Source: Didymodactylos carnosus
Lineage: Eukaryota > Rotifera > Eurotatoria > Philodinida > Philodinidae
DNA: 64,000 nucleotides
Assembly: GCA_905250885.1 (NCBI GenBank)
Contig: CAJNOQ010000010.1
Span: forward strand, 55,419 to 119,418
Direction of reading: 5' to 3'
Part shown: in pieces, positions 13,495 through 27,909 of the stretch
Layout of the letters: the number at the start of each line of letters is the position of its first letter
Position numbering within the stretch: position 1 is the first letter of the stretch
The notes under the pieces: model-generated
Database searches by the model: none
Told to the model about the DNA's origin: nothing
The model's input: only the letters and a program-made list of their open reading frames with translations
Program-made: the position numbers and the translations under genes

Positions 13495-14771
13495 TGTAGT
13501 TCAATAGCTTCATAAGAACCCGAATTGACGTTTTACTCTTGGCTAGAACTGGCCTTAGTGATTCAAAATTTCTATTTGCTGTTCTAGTAGACTAATGAAC
13601 CCTAACTATTCTGTTAAAAGTACTATCTATGACAATTCTGAATATGTATTTAAACCATTACTTATAAATGAAAACTTGTAACTAACACTGAAAGAAAATG
13701 TTCCAGGAAGATCTACAGTTCTTCCAATCGAAATCACATGAACTATAATTAATGTTTGACTATGAGTTTTGAACTTATATGCATTGGGTTTTGGTACAAA
13801 ATTATTTACCAAATTTATAAAATCCAAAAGCGTCTATAAAAGTTAAACAAAAAGACGTTATCAATGAAAAAGTGAAATTTTATAACTCAAAGAGAAATCC
13901 GTCAACAGTGTTTCTTTTAATACACTATCTAGTAATTGTACATTTATGATTTTAGAACTGAATGAACCAGCGTCAAAAAAATAAATGATGATGACCGATT
14001 TCTTCGAAAATAAAAGATTAGTTCTAATATGAGAATTTCAATAGTTAGAACAAGACAAATGGTGTTTCGGTTTAAAATCTAGTCACTGAATATTGTTGTT
14101 GTACTTCCGTAAGTATTGTACTAAAAAACATATTAAATATCAATTTGAGATAACAGATATCACTTAACACATGTAGTTTTATTGGTTGATAATAAAATAT
14201 TGTTGTACTCATACATTCTACTTATAACATTTTATCTGAAAAATTATTTTCAGCTCATTATTTCAGCATGAGAACTAATCGGTAACACGCCAAGAATACT
14301 GATATATCTGTCGATTTTTCTCCAGTTCTAATTTTTTTAAGGCATATTTTTACCATTATTACATGAACTTGTTTTTTTTATCGCTAAGTATTTAGTGAAG
14401 CTTTATGTTGATCATGCCACTTCTTAAGTATTATTTTATATTTCATTGCACAAACAATATTTTTTTTCTCTACTAATATAGAAGCAATTGTGAATAATAT
14501 CTATCGATAAACAAAAGAAGAATAAAAAAGGAAACGAATAAATACAAATACACAACACACGAAAAAAGCAACAGTGATAGAGTATGACTGCGAACACAAA
14601 ATTTTTTTAGAGAAATTCTCATTTCATTTTTGTTTTAATCTATCAGCACATAAAGCCATGAGAGATTATATAAGCAAAAGTCTTCAACGAAAAGAAAAAA
14701 GGGAGATCGTACTGATTTCAACTACGAACAAATCTTTTTATAAACATATCATCAAGGATAGTTTAAAATGC

Positions 14772-17700
14772 TTAATGCGCAGACAATTGAGTTGATGTTT
14801 GTAGCCAGGGCGTTGATGGTGACGTGCTTGAATAATGATGAACAGGCTGCTGATTAAATAACCATCTAGTAAAATCATCATAATCGTAGGCTTGATTAAT
14901 TTCACGACCAGTACGATCGCGATATGGTTTCATTTTACGGCAGCAAAATTCAGCTTGTTCAGGTGAAAGATTCTAGAACAAGAATGAAAACAATTAAAAT
15001 AGTAATTATATAATGCCCAATTGTCATACCGCATAAAGTTCATCTCGTGTTATATACGGTCTTTCAGAATTTTCTGTTAAACTTTTGAATGCTGTGACAA
15101 TATCGTCTGTTGATGATACATTTTCTGTTTCACGACTAATCATAAATGACATGTATTCTGATAATCCAACATAGTTAATTCTTCAAAAAAAAAGAAAAAA
15201 AAAGAAGCAGTAAAGCATTTTAATTTAGAAAATAATGGCAAAAATAAGAAGATGACTAACCTATTCGGATCAACTAAATCTAGAATTGCTTCAAATTGAT
15301 CATCACGTTGTCCTTCTTCAACCGTTGTCAAATCATAGCCTAATGCTCTTAAACACGATTTAAAATCTTGATGATTTAAACGACCCGATTTATCTTTATC
15401 AAAATGTTTAAACATCATTGAAAATTCTCTTAATTGATCTTCAGACACGCCATTATGTTTCATTGCTTGCAACTGTTGATCTAAATTATGTTGCATACGC
15501 ATACCCAATTGATCTAATTGATCGTATGCTTGAGCTAAATTTAATGCCGAATATTCAGTATATCTAGAAAATATTTGATCAATCATTAAAAAAAAGTCGA
15601 GCACATTTATTAGTTCAATATATATCTTACCTATTGTCAAGGATGAGACGTCGTTCTAATTCTGTAGCCAAATCTTCAAGTTTTTTCAATTTTTGTCGTT
15701 GTTGTCGTAATTCATCAACTTTTTGCTAAGAAGAGACGAAAAAGAGTCATTATTATGCAGTTATAAATTACGATTTGATTAAACAAATTTAGACCTAAAA
15801 ATTTTTTTCAAAATAGAAAAACTAGAAAATTTTCTATGCTTAAATAACACAAACTTGAACTTGATAGATGGGAAAAGAGTAATTTTACATACTTTAATTT
15901 TTTGAAGTTGTTGTTCAAGATTTCCGTCAGCATTCATCATTGATGTTCTATAAAAATCCAAAATAAACGTATAAATGTAAATTGAAGGTAACATTTTCGA
16001 CACTTACTCTATGCCTCTTAACCATGTATGAAATGCATTGGCATATTCGGCAAAATGTTGTCTAAGTTTATCATTTTCTTCTTGCCGTTTTTTCTCGGCT
16101 AGCAAATCTTGATCACGATCCTAATTTCAAAAATCAATAACATATCAGTTCATATGATGAAATTTCTGAGATACTTATTTTTCAAAAAATGACGATAGAT
16201 AAAGTAGACAAAATTTACTTACACGTATCAATTTTTCAAGACTTTTCCATGTATCAAATAACGTTTCCATTGTAAACCAAGTATAAGGATTTGGTCCCAT
16301 ATTTAACGATTTGATACTATCATCAGATGCTTTCAATTCATCAAAATCATATCGAGCTTCTTCTAATACAGTTTTAAATTTATCATGAGCTTCAATTAAT
16401 GCCTAAAAATCAATATACATAATAGAAAATAAAATTGTAACATACACACTGTTTAACTACTTACACGAATTTCTTCTAATGAATTACATTTAACCGGATC
16501 TGTTAAATCTTCTTCAGCATTTTCAAACCATGAATTAAAAGCGGAAGCTTTCTTGGCAAAACGTAAAAATAATTCTTCAATATAACGAAAACGTTGTTCT
16601 GCTTTTCTTAATTTTTCATTGCGTAGTGTACCCATTTGAAATAATTTTTCCCAACTAGAAAAATATAATAAAGAAGAATTACTGTATTATTCATAAACTA
16701 CAATCGATATTTGAAATATATCGAATTACTTATAGAGAAAATTTTCTGAATCTAATAAATACGTTTTGATGAAATATGAGATTTCTTTTTTTGAATCAAA
16801 TTACAGGAGTTTTTTCAACTCAACTACTCATAGGAATGTTCGTAAAGTTTTCGTATCTCAAACAGAACCTACTTATTAGATAAAAAAAAGATTTCCCTAT
16901 TTGAGAGGCTCCACAAGCAGAATTTTTCTCCATTTCAGATTTTAAGAAGGATCCAGAGAGAGCGAATATTTAAAGATCCATAATAGAAACACTTAGCAGT
17001 ACAAATGAACAACCGATTCGAGATCAATATCAAAAGTTAACTATAATCAAGTAGGTTTCAAGATAAAAACAGTGAAATATCTGTAAACGGTTTCTTCGTT
17101 AATGCTGATAACGATTTGTGGTCAACGTAGAACAGTAGCGCATGCTTTATACAAGTTAGAATATAGATGTAAATAAGGTTATTCAATCAATTTCAGTTAG
17201 ATAGAAACAACTAGATAATAAACAAACGAGATATTTACTTTTCAATGACTTGTCCATATCTTGTTTCTATTTTTTCCTTTTGTTCAATACTACTAGTATT
17301 ATTTTGTATTAATTCATCTTTTAATTCTTTTATACTTCGTATTCCTTCATGGTCAAAATTTTGTAAACCAGCTTCAAATGTTGCATGTCTTGTTAATAAA
17401 TTTTGTACTGATAACAAATTATGACCAAGATCATCTGTCCGTAATTGATGAATTTTTTCAGCTAAAATAAATTATATTCATACAGACTAAATGTATTAAA
17501 TGAATATATTTAATATCGAATATACTTACATATCCAATTTTCTACAACATCTGCTTTCCACATAAATTGTAATAATGCCGTATTTTCTTGTAAACGTTGT
17601 TTACGTCGAATAGAATCATTTTCAAGTTTTTTTAATGTATCCTGTAAATTTTTCATACGATCATTAACTTGAGATGATAAATGATTATTCTAGAAAAAAG

Positions 17701-20700
17701 AAAAATAGAAGAATTATAAGTAATGAGAATGAATATACAATGTAAAAAAAACGATGTACTTGATCAATTAATTTTTGTCCTTGCTGAAGTATTTCAGCAC
17801 AACGTTCTTTATGTACAGAATAATCGGATTCAAATGCATCATGTTTCTTCTGTAAACCCTAATAAATTTTGAAAAAAAAGTCAATATTATACATTTTATG
17901 TGATATTTTATCAATGTTAACTAAAAAAACTATATAAACATACTTGTACAGTTGCCAATGTATTTCCAATATCTGGATGATTCATTATATGAAGACGTTC
18001 TTTGATCCAAGCATTTTCTTCATCTAATGTTGATGCCCAATTGTGATATGTTAGAGAATCTTCTAATTTTCGTGCTCTAAAGAGAAGGAGAAAAAAAAGG
18101 TATGCACTCTAGAGAGAATTTTATATACTCAAAAACAACAAAATCTTACCTATCATCAGCTAATTCTTTTAATGTATCCCAATTATTTGCTAATTCTTTA
18201 CATTTTCGTTCGATATCTGGATTTCCTACTTCTTGAGTTAACCGACTTCCCAATTGTTGAACATTTTGAACATTTTGCTCATGTGTGGTAAGATCAACCT
18301 CGAAACGTTTATGTTTACGACGAAGATTTTGTGCACCGGTTATATCGCGTCCATAATCATCACTATCTATCAAAAGTTTTTTTTCACTAAACAAAATTAT
18401 TAAAATTATGACATTTAGCTAAGAAAAACTAAAAAATATTTTTTGCCTACCGTATTTGTGCTTCTTCATCTTCTAAATCGCGAATAAATTGATGTACAGT
18501 ACTTGCTTCTTGCAAACGCTGACGACGTTCATCGGCATGAGCACGAACTCTAGAAAGTACATAGAAAAATAATAATTATCAAGAACTAATTATATTTAAC
18601 TTACTTTTGAAATCGATCATTGATTGTATTACGTGTTTCTTTAATATTTTCAACATCGAACATATTATTTTCAACAAATTCATCAGCAGTCACATTTAAT
18701 TCTTGTATAACAGTCTAGATATCAAAGAAAAAATATAAATAATTTTAACTTTTTGAAATGACCATGTACAACACATACTTCATGATTTGCAATATCTGCT
18801 TCTAATAATTGTTGTTTTTTCAACATATTTTGTACAGATGCTAAATCTCTACCAACATCTTCATTAGCAAGTTGATTTTCAATCTAAATTAAAAAAAAAC
18901 ATATTGAAAATTATTTTTATTGACTTAAATTAACTATATGTCTACTTCTCCAAGCCAAAATTCAACATCTTTAACACCAGCATTATATGTTTGTTGTCTC
19001 GATGCTTCTTTTAGTTTTAAACTTTTATCTGATGATTTATTAACAAGAAATTCCCATTGTTCAATTATTTGTGATAAACGATCATCAACTGTTCCTTCCA
19101 AACCAGCACATTTTTGAGAATCAATAAGACCTAAAATATGATAATTATTGAATGAATTTTTATACAACAAACACATTTGAACTTTTACCTCGTCCCATGC
19201 CAATAATTGATTGAATACGATCAGTATTAGCTGCCAGTTCGGCCACAAATGCTTGATGTTTTTGACTTTTACTCTGAGAAATAAATACGGTATTATTGAT
19301 TACTTTTCCTGGTACTTTAACTTCGAAAAGGTGGGTAACACAAGTGTACTATCGTGTATTCTTAAAAAATCCGTCCACAACGCATAATCAGTGAAAAGGA
19401 AAAATTAATACATATTCGACGATCGTGACAGCTCAGGGATAGAGTACTGGCCCAGTGCAAATTGGCTATGTATTCTGGGTTCACTTCCAAATTGAGCTAT
19501 ACTCTTTCTTTAACATTATCATCAATACTCTATTAATCTTCTATTAATAATGTCAGCACAGAAATGAATGAATGGATTGAGTAATGGACGTTCTCATGCA
19601 CAATTGAGAAACACAAAACAAAATAAGGAGAAAAACCTTTTTCATGCAGAACTACGCAATACACGGCACACATAGAGAAGGAGAAACATTGAATGTGAAC
19701 GCTGAAAAAAATCTTATTCCAGAGATCCATTCATCTCAGTCATCTCAGTCACAACATCAAAAATAAAGTGTTGTTAACTACAACTATGCGCACAACACCT
19801 ATATAACCACAAAAGACAAATAAACACACACACATATAACATGCTTACTTGTAATTTTTTAGCCTAGGAGAGGATAGCAAGAGAAATGATGGAATATCAC
19901 AAAAATAAAATCATCATAGTAGTCTTCTTTTGACAATTGAATGTATCTCTATTTTTTTTAATTATAAAAATATGCTTACCTGTAAATTTTGTGATTCTTT
20001 TACTGGTTCATCGGAGGCCGCTGCTAATTTATCCGCAATCCAAGCTTCAATTTCTTCAGCATCACGTGAAAAATCTTGTAATGTTTGAGATTCACCCAAA
20101 CGTGAACGATAATCCATCATGGCTAATCGTAAACGTGTCCATCGATCTAATACAATGTTTAAACGTTGATTAATACCATCTCGTTCATAATGTTCTTGTG
20201 ATATTAATTGATTAGCAAATTGTTTCAAATTATTGATTTTATCTTCCTACAAATAGACAAATAGAATTAATTTGATAGAAATTGAAAAAATATTAAATCA
20301 AATATACTTGAGCTTTAATAGCCTTATCAAAATCTTCATGACGTTTAATAGCTGCTTCAACAACCTCAACCGCTTCATCTTTCAATTGTTTTTCACGACT
20401 TTCCATCCAATGTTCAGCTGTATCACAATCACGATAGAATAATTGCAATTCCAAACATTCATCTAATTTATCCTGGCGTGCTTTCCATGCACTATAAAAA
20501 ATAAAATAAAATAAACTTAAATTAATAAATCAATTATTTCTAACAATATTTTTTTACCTTTCTAACTGTTCTCTAATATCTTCCATTTCGCGTAATTTTT
20601 CTTTAATATCATCACCAGCATAATGATTTGAACGTATTAAATCGTTACCAAAATCTTCAAATGCTTGAAATGCACCTGAACGTGCATCTATTTCACTACG

Positions 20701-23700
20701 ATGTTCATGATGACCTTCAATAGAAAATGAGTCAAATTAAAGAAAATTTATTCAAAGTTAATTGAACTTACGTTCTAGTAGAGCTTCAGCGCCAGGAACA
20801 TCACGAGCCAATTCATTACTCGATATTTGTTGAATAATCGATTTAATAACAGCAGCCAAATCACGAAAATCAGTTAAGAATTTTTGATAATCATAACCAT
20901 CCAATAATTTTGCTTTATGTTGATCAGCTTTTGTTGTCAAATCTGTCCATTCATTTTGTATTGCATGTTGTTTTTCAATAATCACTTCAGCTTGTTCAGG
21001 ATGTGCTGTGATCAAACGTTTTGTTAAATCATCTAAAAATTATTCCTATCACAACCTGAATTAATCAATGATAGTATGTTATTTTTTTATTTTACTAACC
21101 TAATTCTTTAACTTTATCTCCTAAAGCATTTAAATCTCTTTCATAGGCTTCATGTTTTTTTTGTAAACGTTTAACACTTCTTAAATCTTTTCCTAATTCA
21201 TCCATATCTAACTGATGTACTTTTTCATCAATCCAATCTTTTGCTTCATCAACATCACGATTAAATCGTTGTACTTCATAGGCAGATAATAGTGCAGCTT
21301 CACGTTCTTGAGCATTTTTCTTTAAACCATCCCATTTACGATTTAAAGTATTAATATCAATTTGTATTTTTTGTGCTGCTTCTGTTCGTCCTAATTGTTG
21401 TAATTTTTCAGCAATATTATTCAATCGAATTAAACGTAATTCATTTGTACGTAATTCTTTTTGAAATTCATCAAAACGTCGTTGTAAATCTTCAACATCA
21501 TCTGGACCTTTACCTAATGATTCTTCAGTCGTTATTCGTTCTTTATCATTAATCCATACGACTAAATCAGCTGCTTCACGCATTAATTTATAAGCATCAG
21601 ATGCTTCAGCTAAAATAACAAGAAAAATAAAATTATTATCATTTATATTTGTTATTATTCATTTTTATATACCTAATTTATCTAAACGTTGTTGACATAT
21701 TTGTAATAAATGATCATATTGTTTTTCAATTTGTTGTTGTCTTGAATTTACTGTATATTCATCTAATTTTTCTTGTTCATTCATTGTTATTGGTTCTTTT
21801 TCAATTTTTTTCAAATATGTAGCGGGTACAAAACCTTGTCGATCATTTAATTCTACTTTCCACCAATCTTTATTTGATGAATTTAATAATATTAATGTAT
21901 CACCTTTTTTCATTGATATTTCACGTGGTGTTTTTTCACCATAATCATATAAACTTAATACTTTTTGTCTACCACCAATAATTATATCATCACTAATTAA
22001 TGGTTTTTCTGGTTGATTACATTTTTGTGATTTTTCTCTTAAATCAACTAATTCTGTTTGTTCAAATGCTTTAATATCATTAAATAATTGTTGATGTTTT
22101 TTATATAATGCACTACAACTATCTTCATCACGACCATAATCAATAGATTGTGCTAATGGTTCTTTTTCTTTAATCCATGTTTCAACTTCTTTTGCATCAC
22201 TAAAATATTGTTGTGCTAATAGTGAATCTTCTAAATCTTTTTTACGTTGAGTAGATACTTCTTTTAAATTTTGCCATTTAAATTGTAAATTAACAATATG
22301 TTTTTTTATTTCAGGTGCAGCAAAATGACCTGTACATTAGAAATTTTATAAATGAATTTATATTAAATATTAATAAAAGAAAAATGAACATACCTTGATT
22401 AATCATATCTTCACCTTCATTACAAACTTTTCTTATACGTCCCTCATGATTTTGAATTTCAGATGCGAGTGCTTGATGTTTACGACATAAATTTTGAACG
22501 CCAATCAAATCACGACCTATAGAAAAATAGATGTAAATATTGATTTCTTTTTTTTAAATATAGTCCTGAACATAATTATAGAAAGAATTTGGTTTTTTTA
22601 ACATTTTTTGTTCGATCATAATAATCAGAACAAATCTGACAAGTAATTTCAATAGTTTAACACGTTTATAACCAGGAGCGATGTATATGAAAGTTTTATT
22701 GAATCAGAAAATTAGAACTCTAGGAAACTGAACAATCGAACCATTTTTGAACACAATTCAGTCTTATAAAACAAACTTTTCTGGACAAAATGATACATCA
22801 TTATACGAAAAATTTCAAACGGTCAAAACCAGCAAAATCAAGAGGAAAACAACAAAAAATACTTGGGAGACCAATGGTACAATGAATGCAACTTAACTTA
22901 AGAACGTCGTGAAGAACTCGGAAATGTCTCATTTTGTCCAAAAATGTTTGTTTTATACGACTGAATTTTGTTCAAAAATGTGTTAAAGATTTCATATCAG
23001 CAAATTTCAATAAAACTTTGATATGCTTTGCTCCTGACTACAAACTTGTTCATCTACTGAAATCACTTGTCAGATTTGTTCTGATTATTACAATCAAGCA
23101 AAAAACGTTAAAAAAATCATAATAAAAAAATCATACCAACTATAATTATGTACAAGACTATAGAAATGCATCTTATCCTACAAATGATATCTTGAATAAG
23201 ATGTTTTTATACAAAGTTGAAGTATTTACCCCTGTTTGTTGACATAATTGACGGTTCTTTTTCTCTAATCCACGCTTCTTCATCTTCAATATCATGTAAT
23301 AAACGTTGTAATTCTAATGACGCATTTAATTTAATTTTTCTCAATTGTAATGGTTCCAATAGTGATTGAAAGCGACTCACTAATTGTATTTGCTTTTTTA
23401 ATATATTATTTGCATCAAAATGGCCAACCTGTTGAAAATGTTCAGCATCTTTTGATAATTGATCAATTTTTTCCTTTTTAATATTAAATTCATTTTCTAA
23501 TAATTGTTGTTTTTTTTGTAAATTTTGTACTGATGTCATATCTTTTCCATAATCATCATTTGCTAATGTATTTTCAACATCATTTATCCACATATCAGTT
23601 TCTTCTAATGAACGTACAAATATTTGACCATCAGTAGCCTCTTTTAAACGATCTGATTTTTCATTTGCCGCTTCAACTAATCTATTTAAAATATCTTCCA

Positions 23701-26306
23701 ATTCTGTTAAATGTTGATTTATATTTTCCGTTTGAAAATGTTCTTCATCAATTAATTTTTGACCATTTAATATAACACTATCCATTTTTGGTTGATATGC
23801 AGCTAATTCATTTAAAAATTGTTGATGTTTTTGACATTTTAAATTAATATTTAAAGTATCTGTATAATCTTTTGTTGATGCCATTTTAAGTTTTTCTTTT
23901 GCCCATAATTTCAATTCATCACAATCACGTTCAAATTTAAAATAATTCAATGTACTCTGTAATATCTGACGTTTTTTATTTATTTTTTCCAATAATAAAA
24001 CACGTGATCTATATAATAATTCTAATTTTTCTTGAATTAAATCAGATGAATAATGTTGATTATCCAATAATTGACGACCAAATTCATCTAATGCCTTTCC
24101 TGAATATAAAAGATACATTAAAATTGTACAAATTATCTCTGTTATTGTATACCTTTTTCATCTTGTGCAGCAAGTAATTTTTCAAAATCATCATATTTTT
24201 TAATTAATGCTTCACAATCATCTAGAGTATGACATGTTTCATTATCATTTAATGTTAAATATTGATCTTGTTTATGTATCCAAATGAGTGCTTGATCAAT
24301 ATCTCGAAGAAATAATTGTAAATGCATACAATCTTGTAATAATATTAAACGTTGTGTCCATAAATGATCTAATTTAATTTTTTGATTATTTAATTCATTT
24401 AATTTATTATGAATATCTTGTTTAGCATAATGATCTTGTTGAATTAATTCTTCACCAATACGTTGTACATTTTCAAAACTATCTTTTCGTGCATCAATTT
24501 CACCCTTGAAGAATTAAAAGAAAACATCAATTATTATATTAAAATTAATAAATAAATTGAATTTTTACTTTAAATTCAGAATGACGTTCAAGAAGTGCTT
24601 CTGCACCACTAACATCTTTAGCTAATTCATCCAATTTTAATTGATTTTCCATATCTAATGTCCAATTCATTAAATCACGAAATTCAGATAAAAAACGATG
24701 AAGACGAAATGATTCGTTTAAAACCGTTTTACGTTCTTCAGACTAAAACATGAGAACATTTTTTTGTATAATAAGAGACCAATGATAAAGTAGTTTAGTC
24801 ATACTTTTGTTCTTAAATCATCCCATGCTTGTACCATATCTTGCAAACGCTTATGTATTTGATCAGAGCCATCAGGTATATCTTCTTCAATTCGTGCACC
24901 TTCCTTACGTAAATTTTCAACCTATATTTGAAAAAACAAACGTTAATAAGTTTTCCCCTTTCCCATAGCAATTGAACAATTCGCATTCGATGAATGCCAT
25001 AGTTTCAAAATTCATAAATTTATAGAAAAATACAATAGAACATAGAATAACTGTACATAGAAAACCTGTGTGAAAAGAGTTTGTATACCTTGTCTTGCAA
25101 AACAGTTAAATCTCGTTCAACACTATCATGTTTACGTTGTAATGTTTGAACACTTTGTAAATCTTTTCCGAAATCATCAGATAAGACAAATGTTTCCTAA
25201 ACATCATACGAATAGATATAATAATTATAAATACATAAGAACATCTATTTGTTTACTTTATCACGCATCCAATAGATAAAATCATCACAATCGCGCAGAA
25301 ATTGTTCTAATTTCAATGCCAATTTTAATCGAATCGATTTTTCTCCTAATTTTGACAATAATAACTGCCATAAACTATGAATTTCTTCTAAACGATTCTA
25401 TAGAGAAAAAAACATTATATGAGTCAAAAAAACAATCAAAAGTGATTCAAAAATAAAAGCATACTTTAATTGCATCCGATGCAAAATGATCACGTTGAAT
25501 TTTTGCTTCACCTTCATCATCTAGACGAACAACGGCATTGTAGTGGGCAGCAACTTCTTCTTCAAATGCTTCATGTTTTTGAATTTTAGTCTATGGATTC
25601 AAAAAAAAAATAAAATAACAAACCGATTGATTTATTCAAATACCAAATAATCGTTAATGTACCTGAATATTTGACGTATCACGATAATTATCATCTTGTA
25701 AACAGATTTGTAATTTTTCATTAATCCATATTTCTAATTCATCCGCATCACGTTTAAAATATTGATATTCACGTGAATCTTCTAATTTTTCACGACGATA
25801 TTTTGCAGCGTCTTTAAAATTTTGAAAACGTGTTAAAACTTGATCACGTCGTGCTTGAATATCTTCAGCTGTTTCCAATACTTGTATTTCCCGTGCATCC
25901 AACGGATCAATGTCAATCATCTAAACAACAAGTTTATAATAAAAAAACAGACAATACACATCAAGAATCGTTGTAAAATGGGATGAAATGAAAACGGCTT
26001 CCTATGGAAGAAAATTTTCATCCTGTTCTTTTCCGTCTCATGAATACTTTGAAAAATTTTACCCCATCCCATGGAAACCCGTGAGATCTCATGCGATTTT
26101 CATTCTACAACGACAATCGCTGATACACTTACTTGATCTTGGATTATTTTTCTTTCTATTGGTTGTTGTTGGTCTACTTCACCGGTCGCATTAATATCTT
26201 GTTCATCTTCATCGTAAGGATGACCATTTTGATGAATACCGTTTGTTATTGTAACAGGATGCTGGTGTTGATCGAAAGTTGGCGGTATTTGATCAACAGA
26301 ATCCAT
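14772..26306 (-). CDS. Alpha-spectrin, 34 exons, 2,400 aa
   Basis: Rod-like actin-crosslinking protein of the submembrane skeleton, partner of beta-spectrin. Exons descend from 26133-26306 (first) through 25663-25920, 25465-25590, 25257-25397, 25089-25196, 24805-24921, 24569-24742, 24153-24504, 23230-24099, 22394-22516, 21673-22329, 21100-21609, 20772-21032, 20558-20714, 20308-20491, 19980-20246, 19189-19273, 18946-19130, and so on, to 15261-15563, 15030-15180 and 14772-14972; phases agree and total 7,203 nt. Spectrin repeats run the length, an SH3 domain sits in the middle (about residues 940-1000, with KDWWKVEL and [10 protein letters not shown]), and a C-terminal EF-hand region carries the canonical loop [13 protein letters not shown] (about 2232-2244). 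C-terminal regions such as [16 protein letters not shown] are almost invariant in animals. Close in length to vertebrate non-erythroid alpha-spectrin. The first exon adds 58 acidic, His/Gln-rich residues before the usual start. Confidence 0.96.
19415..19500 (+). pseudogene. tRNA-like relic in spectrin intron 16, possibly a SINE head
   Basis: Inside the 706-bp intron 16 of alpha-spectrin (19274-19979) a stretch resembles the internal pol III promoter of a tRNA. A D-arm-like AGCTCAGGGATAGAGT (A box) is followed about 45 nt later by GGGTTCACTTCC (B box). The acceptor and anticodon stems do not close properly, so it is not a working tRNA. It may be the head of a tRNA-derived SINE. Confidence 0.35.
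22592..23117. mobile_element. Foldback element B in spectrin intron 9
   Basis: Arms of about 200 bp (22592-22806 and 22922-23117) are inverted copies, sharing runs such as AATCAGAACAAATCTGACAA and TATAAAACAAAC with only scattered substitutions. The spacer is about 115 bp. It fills most of the 713-bp intron between spectrin exons 9 and 10 (22517-23229) and leaves both splice sites intact. No coding capacity is seen. The arms differ from those of the other foldback elements here. Confidence 0.8.
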
Positions 26307-27909
26307 TTTGTTTCAATAAAAACAGACGAACCTGAGCAAAGATTCTTCTGATCAATCGTATATTTGTGTAAAGAAAAACGGTATGTATACTAGAAAATCA
26401 GGTCTAAAATATCCACATATATGTTAAATAGAACTATCACTAGATGGTATTCATCTTCTTATAATAATAAGAACGAAAAAATTATTTTTAAGCGACAACT
26501 GAGAGGCATCAATCTATTATATTTCTCATTAGTAGCTTTTTTTCTCTTTCGTTCTATTATATTCACGGTATATATAACGGACAAAAACAGAATCTTAACA
26601 GGACACTAAGTAGGATAAGAAAAATAAGAAATTTCTTGCTATTATAGTGAGGTTTTTTTTCTTTCTGTTCTGATTTTGCCATCGTTGTCTAGTAAACAAT
26701 ATTTTTCGGTATATACACACATTAAACACGAAGAAGATCACTCTCACATCTGACCAAACAACAGTGTTCAATGATAAATCAAGTAAAAAGGAAAAATATG
26801 TATAAGACAAATGTTCTAAAAATAGCACAGAGTAAAAAGAAACAGGTCATTTATCAGTTATAGTGAACAACATTATCTATGAAAAGATGAGTTAGACCTC
26901 TATCGACACCTGTCAAGGAAGGAAGCAAGACATTTTCGAATAGTATTTTTTCTTTTATTGTTACGGCGTAATAATCGTTCAACAACTAGATTGAGACTAG
27001 AGCCGATAACAGATATACTTTAAGAATGAGAAAATTATGACTAATGAATTAAGCAAATAAATAAATTATTAGTTAAAAACAAAATGGAAAAAATAAAAAA
27101 TTAGAGAACTAATAGGCTAATTTAAAAAAAATAGATGATCGTTGTGGGTCATTTTATAAGCTAAAAACAGAACCATCGAAAACCAACATATGTTCCCATT
27201 AATTGACTTTAAACAACAACAGAAAGAAGTGCACTAAAGTTATACTGAGAAAGAAAGCTAAATGTGATTTTTTTAGACAATTATTACTTAATGAACATCG
27301 ATATCTCTTTAAAAGTTAATTATAAAACTTCGGAGAAGGCTCAAGTCGTTTAAAAACAAACTACTTGATAGAGCAGAAGCCCGTCTGATTTTAGATTGCA
27401 CTGATTGTGTTTGGTCTACTCAAGTATTACATACAATCATTTTTAAGATAGCCATACCAAGTCATGAGACACTATTCAACCTTTTTGTAACACACAGAGA
27501 ATATTGAATTTCTGCATTGCTATTGCTCGTGAAAGAAACTGTCTAATTTTTCAAAGTTGTATTAATGAAAAACGAAAAAAACAGTTTTTTTTCCACGCTA
27601 TACTGAATGTTAAATCTAACTATTCACAGAGAAAAGGCTTTGGAAGTAAATGTGAATTGAGATTGTAATATTTCGCACTAAACTAGATATCTAAATTTCT
27701 TCAATCATCAATCCTTATCATACTTTAGGCTATATAGTTTAAGATCTTTCTTTTTCTCGTTCTAAACAATTCAGAACTATTGATAGTCGAATTACGTTAT
27801 TTATAAAAGTTAATTGTATAAAAGTTAATTATATAAAAATAAATTTGCTTTTTAAAGAACATCATTAGAATATAACGCTAAATATTGTTAATAAACAAAA
27901 CAACAAATT
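26307..27909. other. Non-coding region upstream of alpha-spectrin
   Basis: 1.6 kb between the spectrin start and the stop of the HNH-type gene, both on the minus strand. It should hold the spectrin promoter and 5' UTR. Only short chance frames are present, and I found no repeat or RNA gene. Confidence 0.5.

Larger units (their letters stand above)
10233..14771. other. Intergenic region between convergent Eph and spectrin genes
   Basis: About 4.5 kb separating the 3' ends of two convergent genes. It holds a poly(A) signal candidate, a foldback element (11393-12033) and a short perfect-cored hairpin (13429-13494), described separately. The rest is AT-rich with short unconvincing frames; no protein or structural RNA gene was recognised. 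Confidence 0.6.

Noticed and set aside
14574-14795. 73-codon plus-strand frame overlapping the spectrin 3' end
   Set aside because: It partly overlaps the spectrin last exon and 3' UTR on the other strand and has no family signature.
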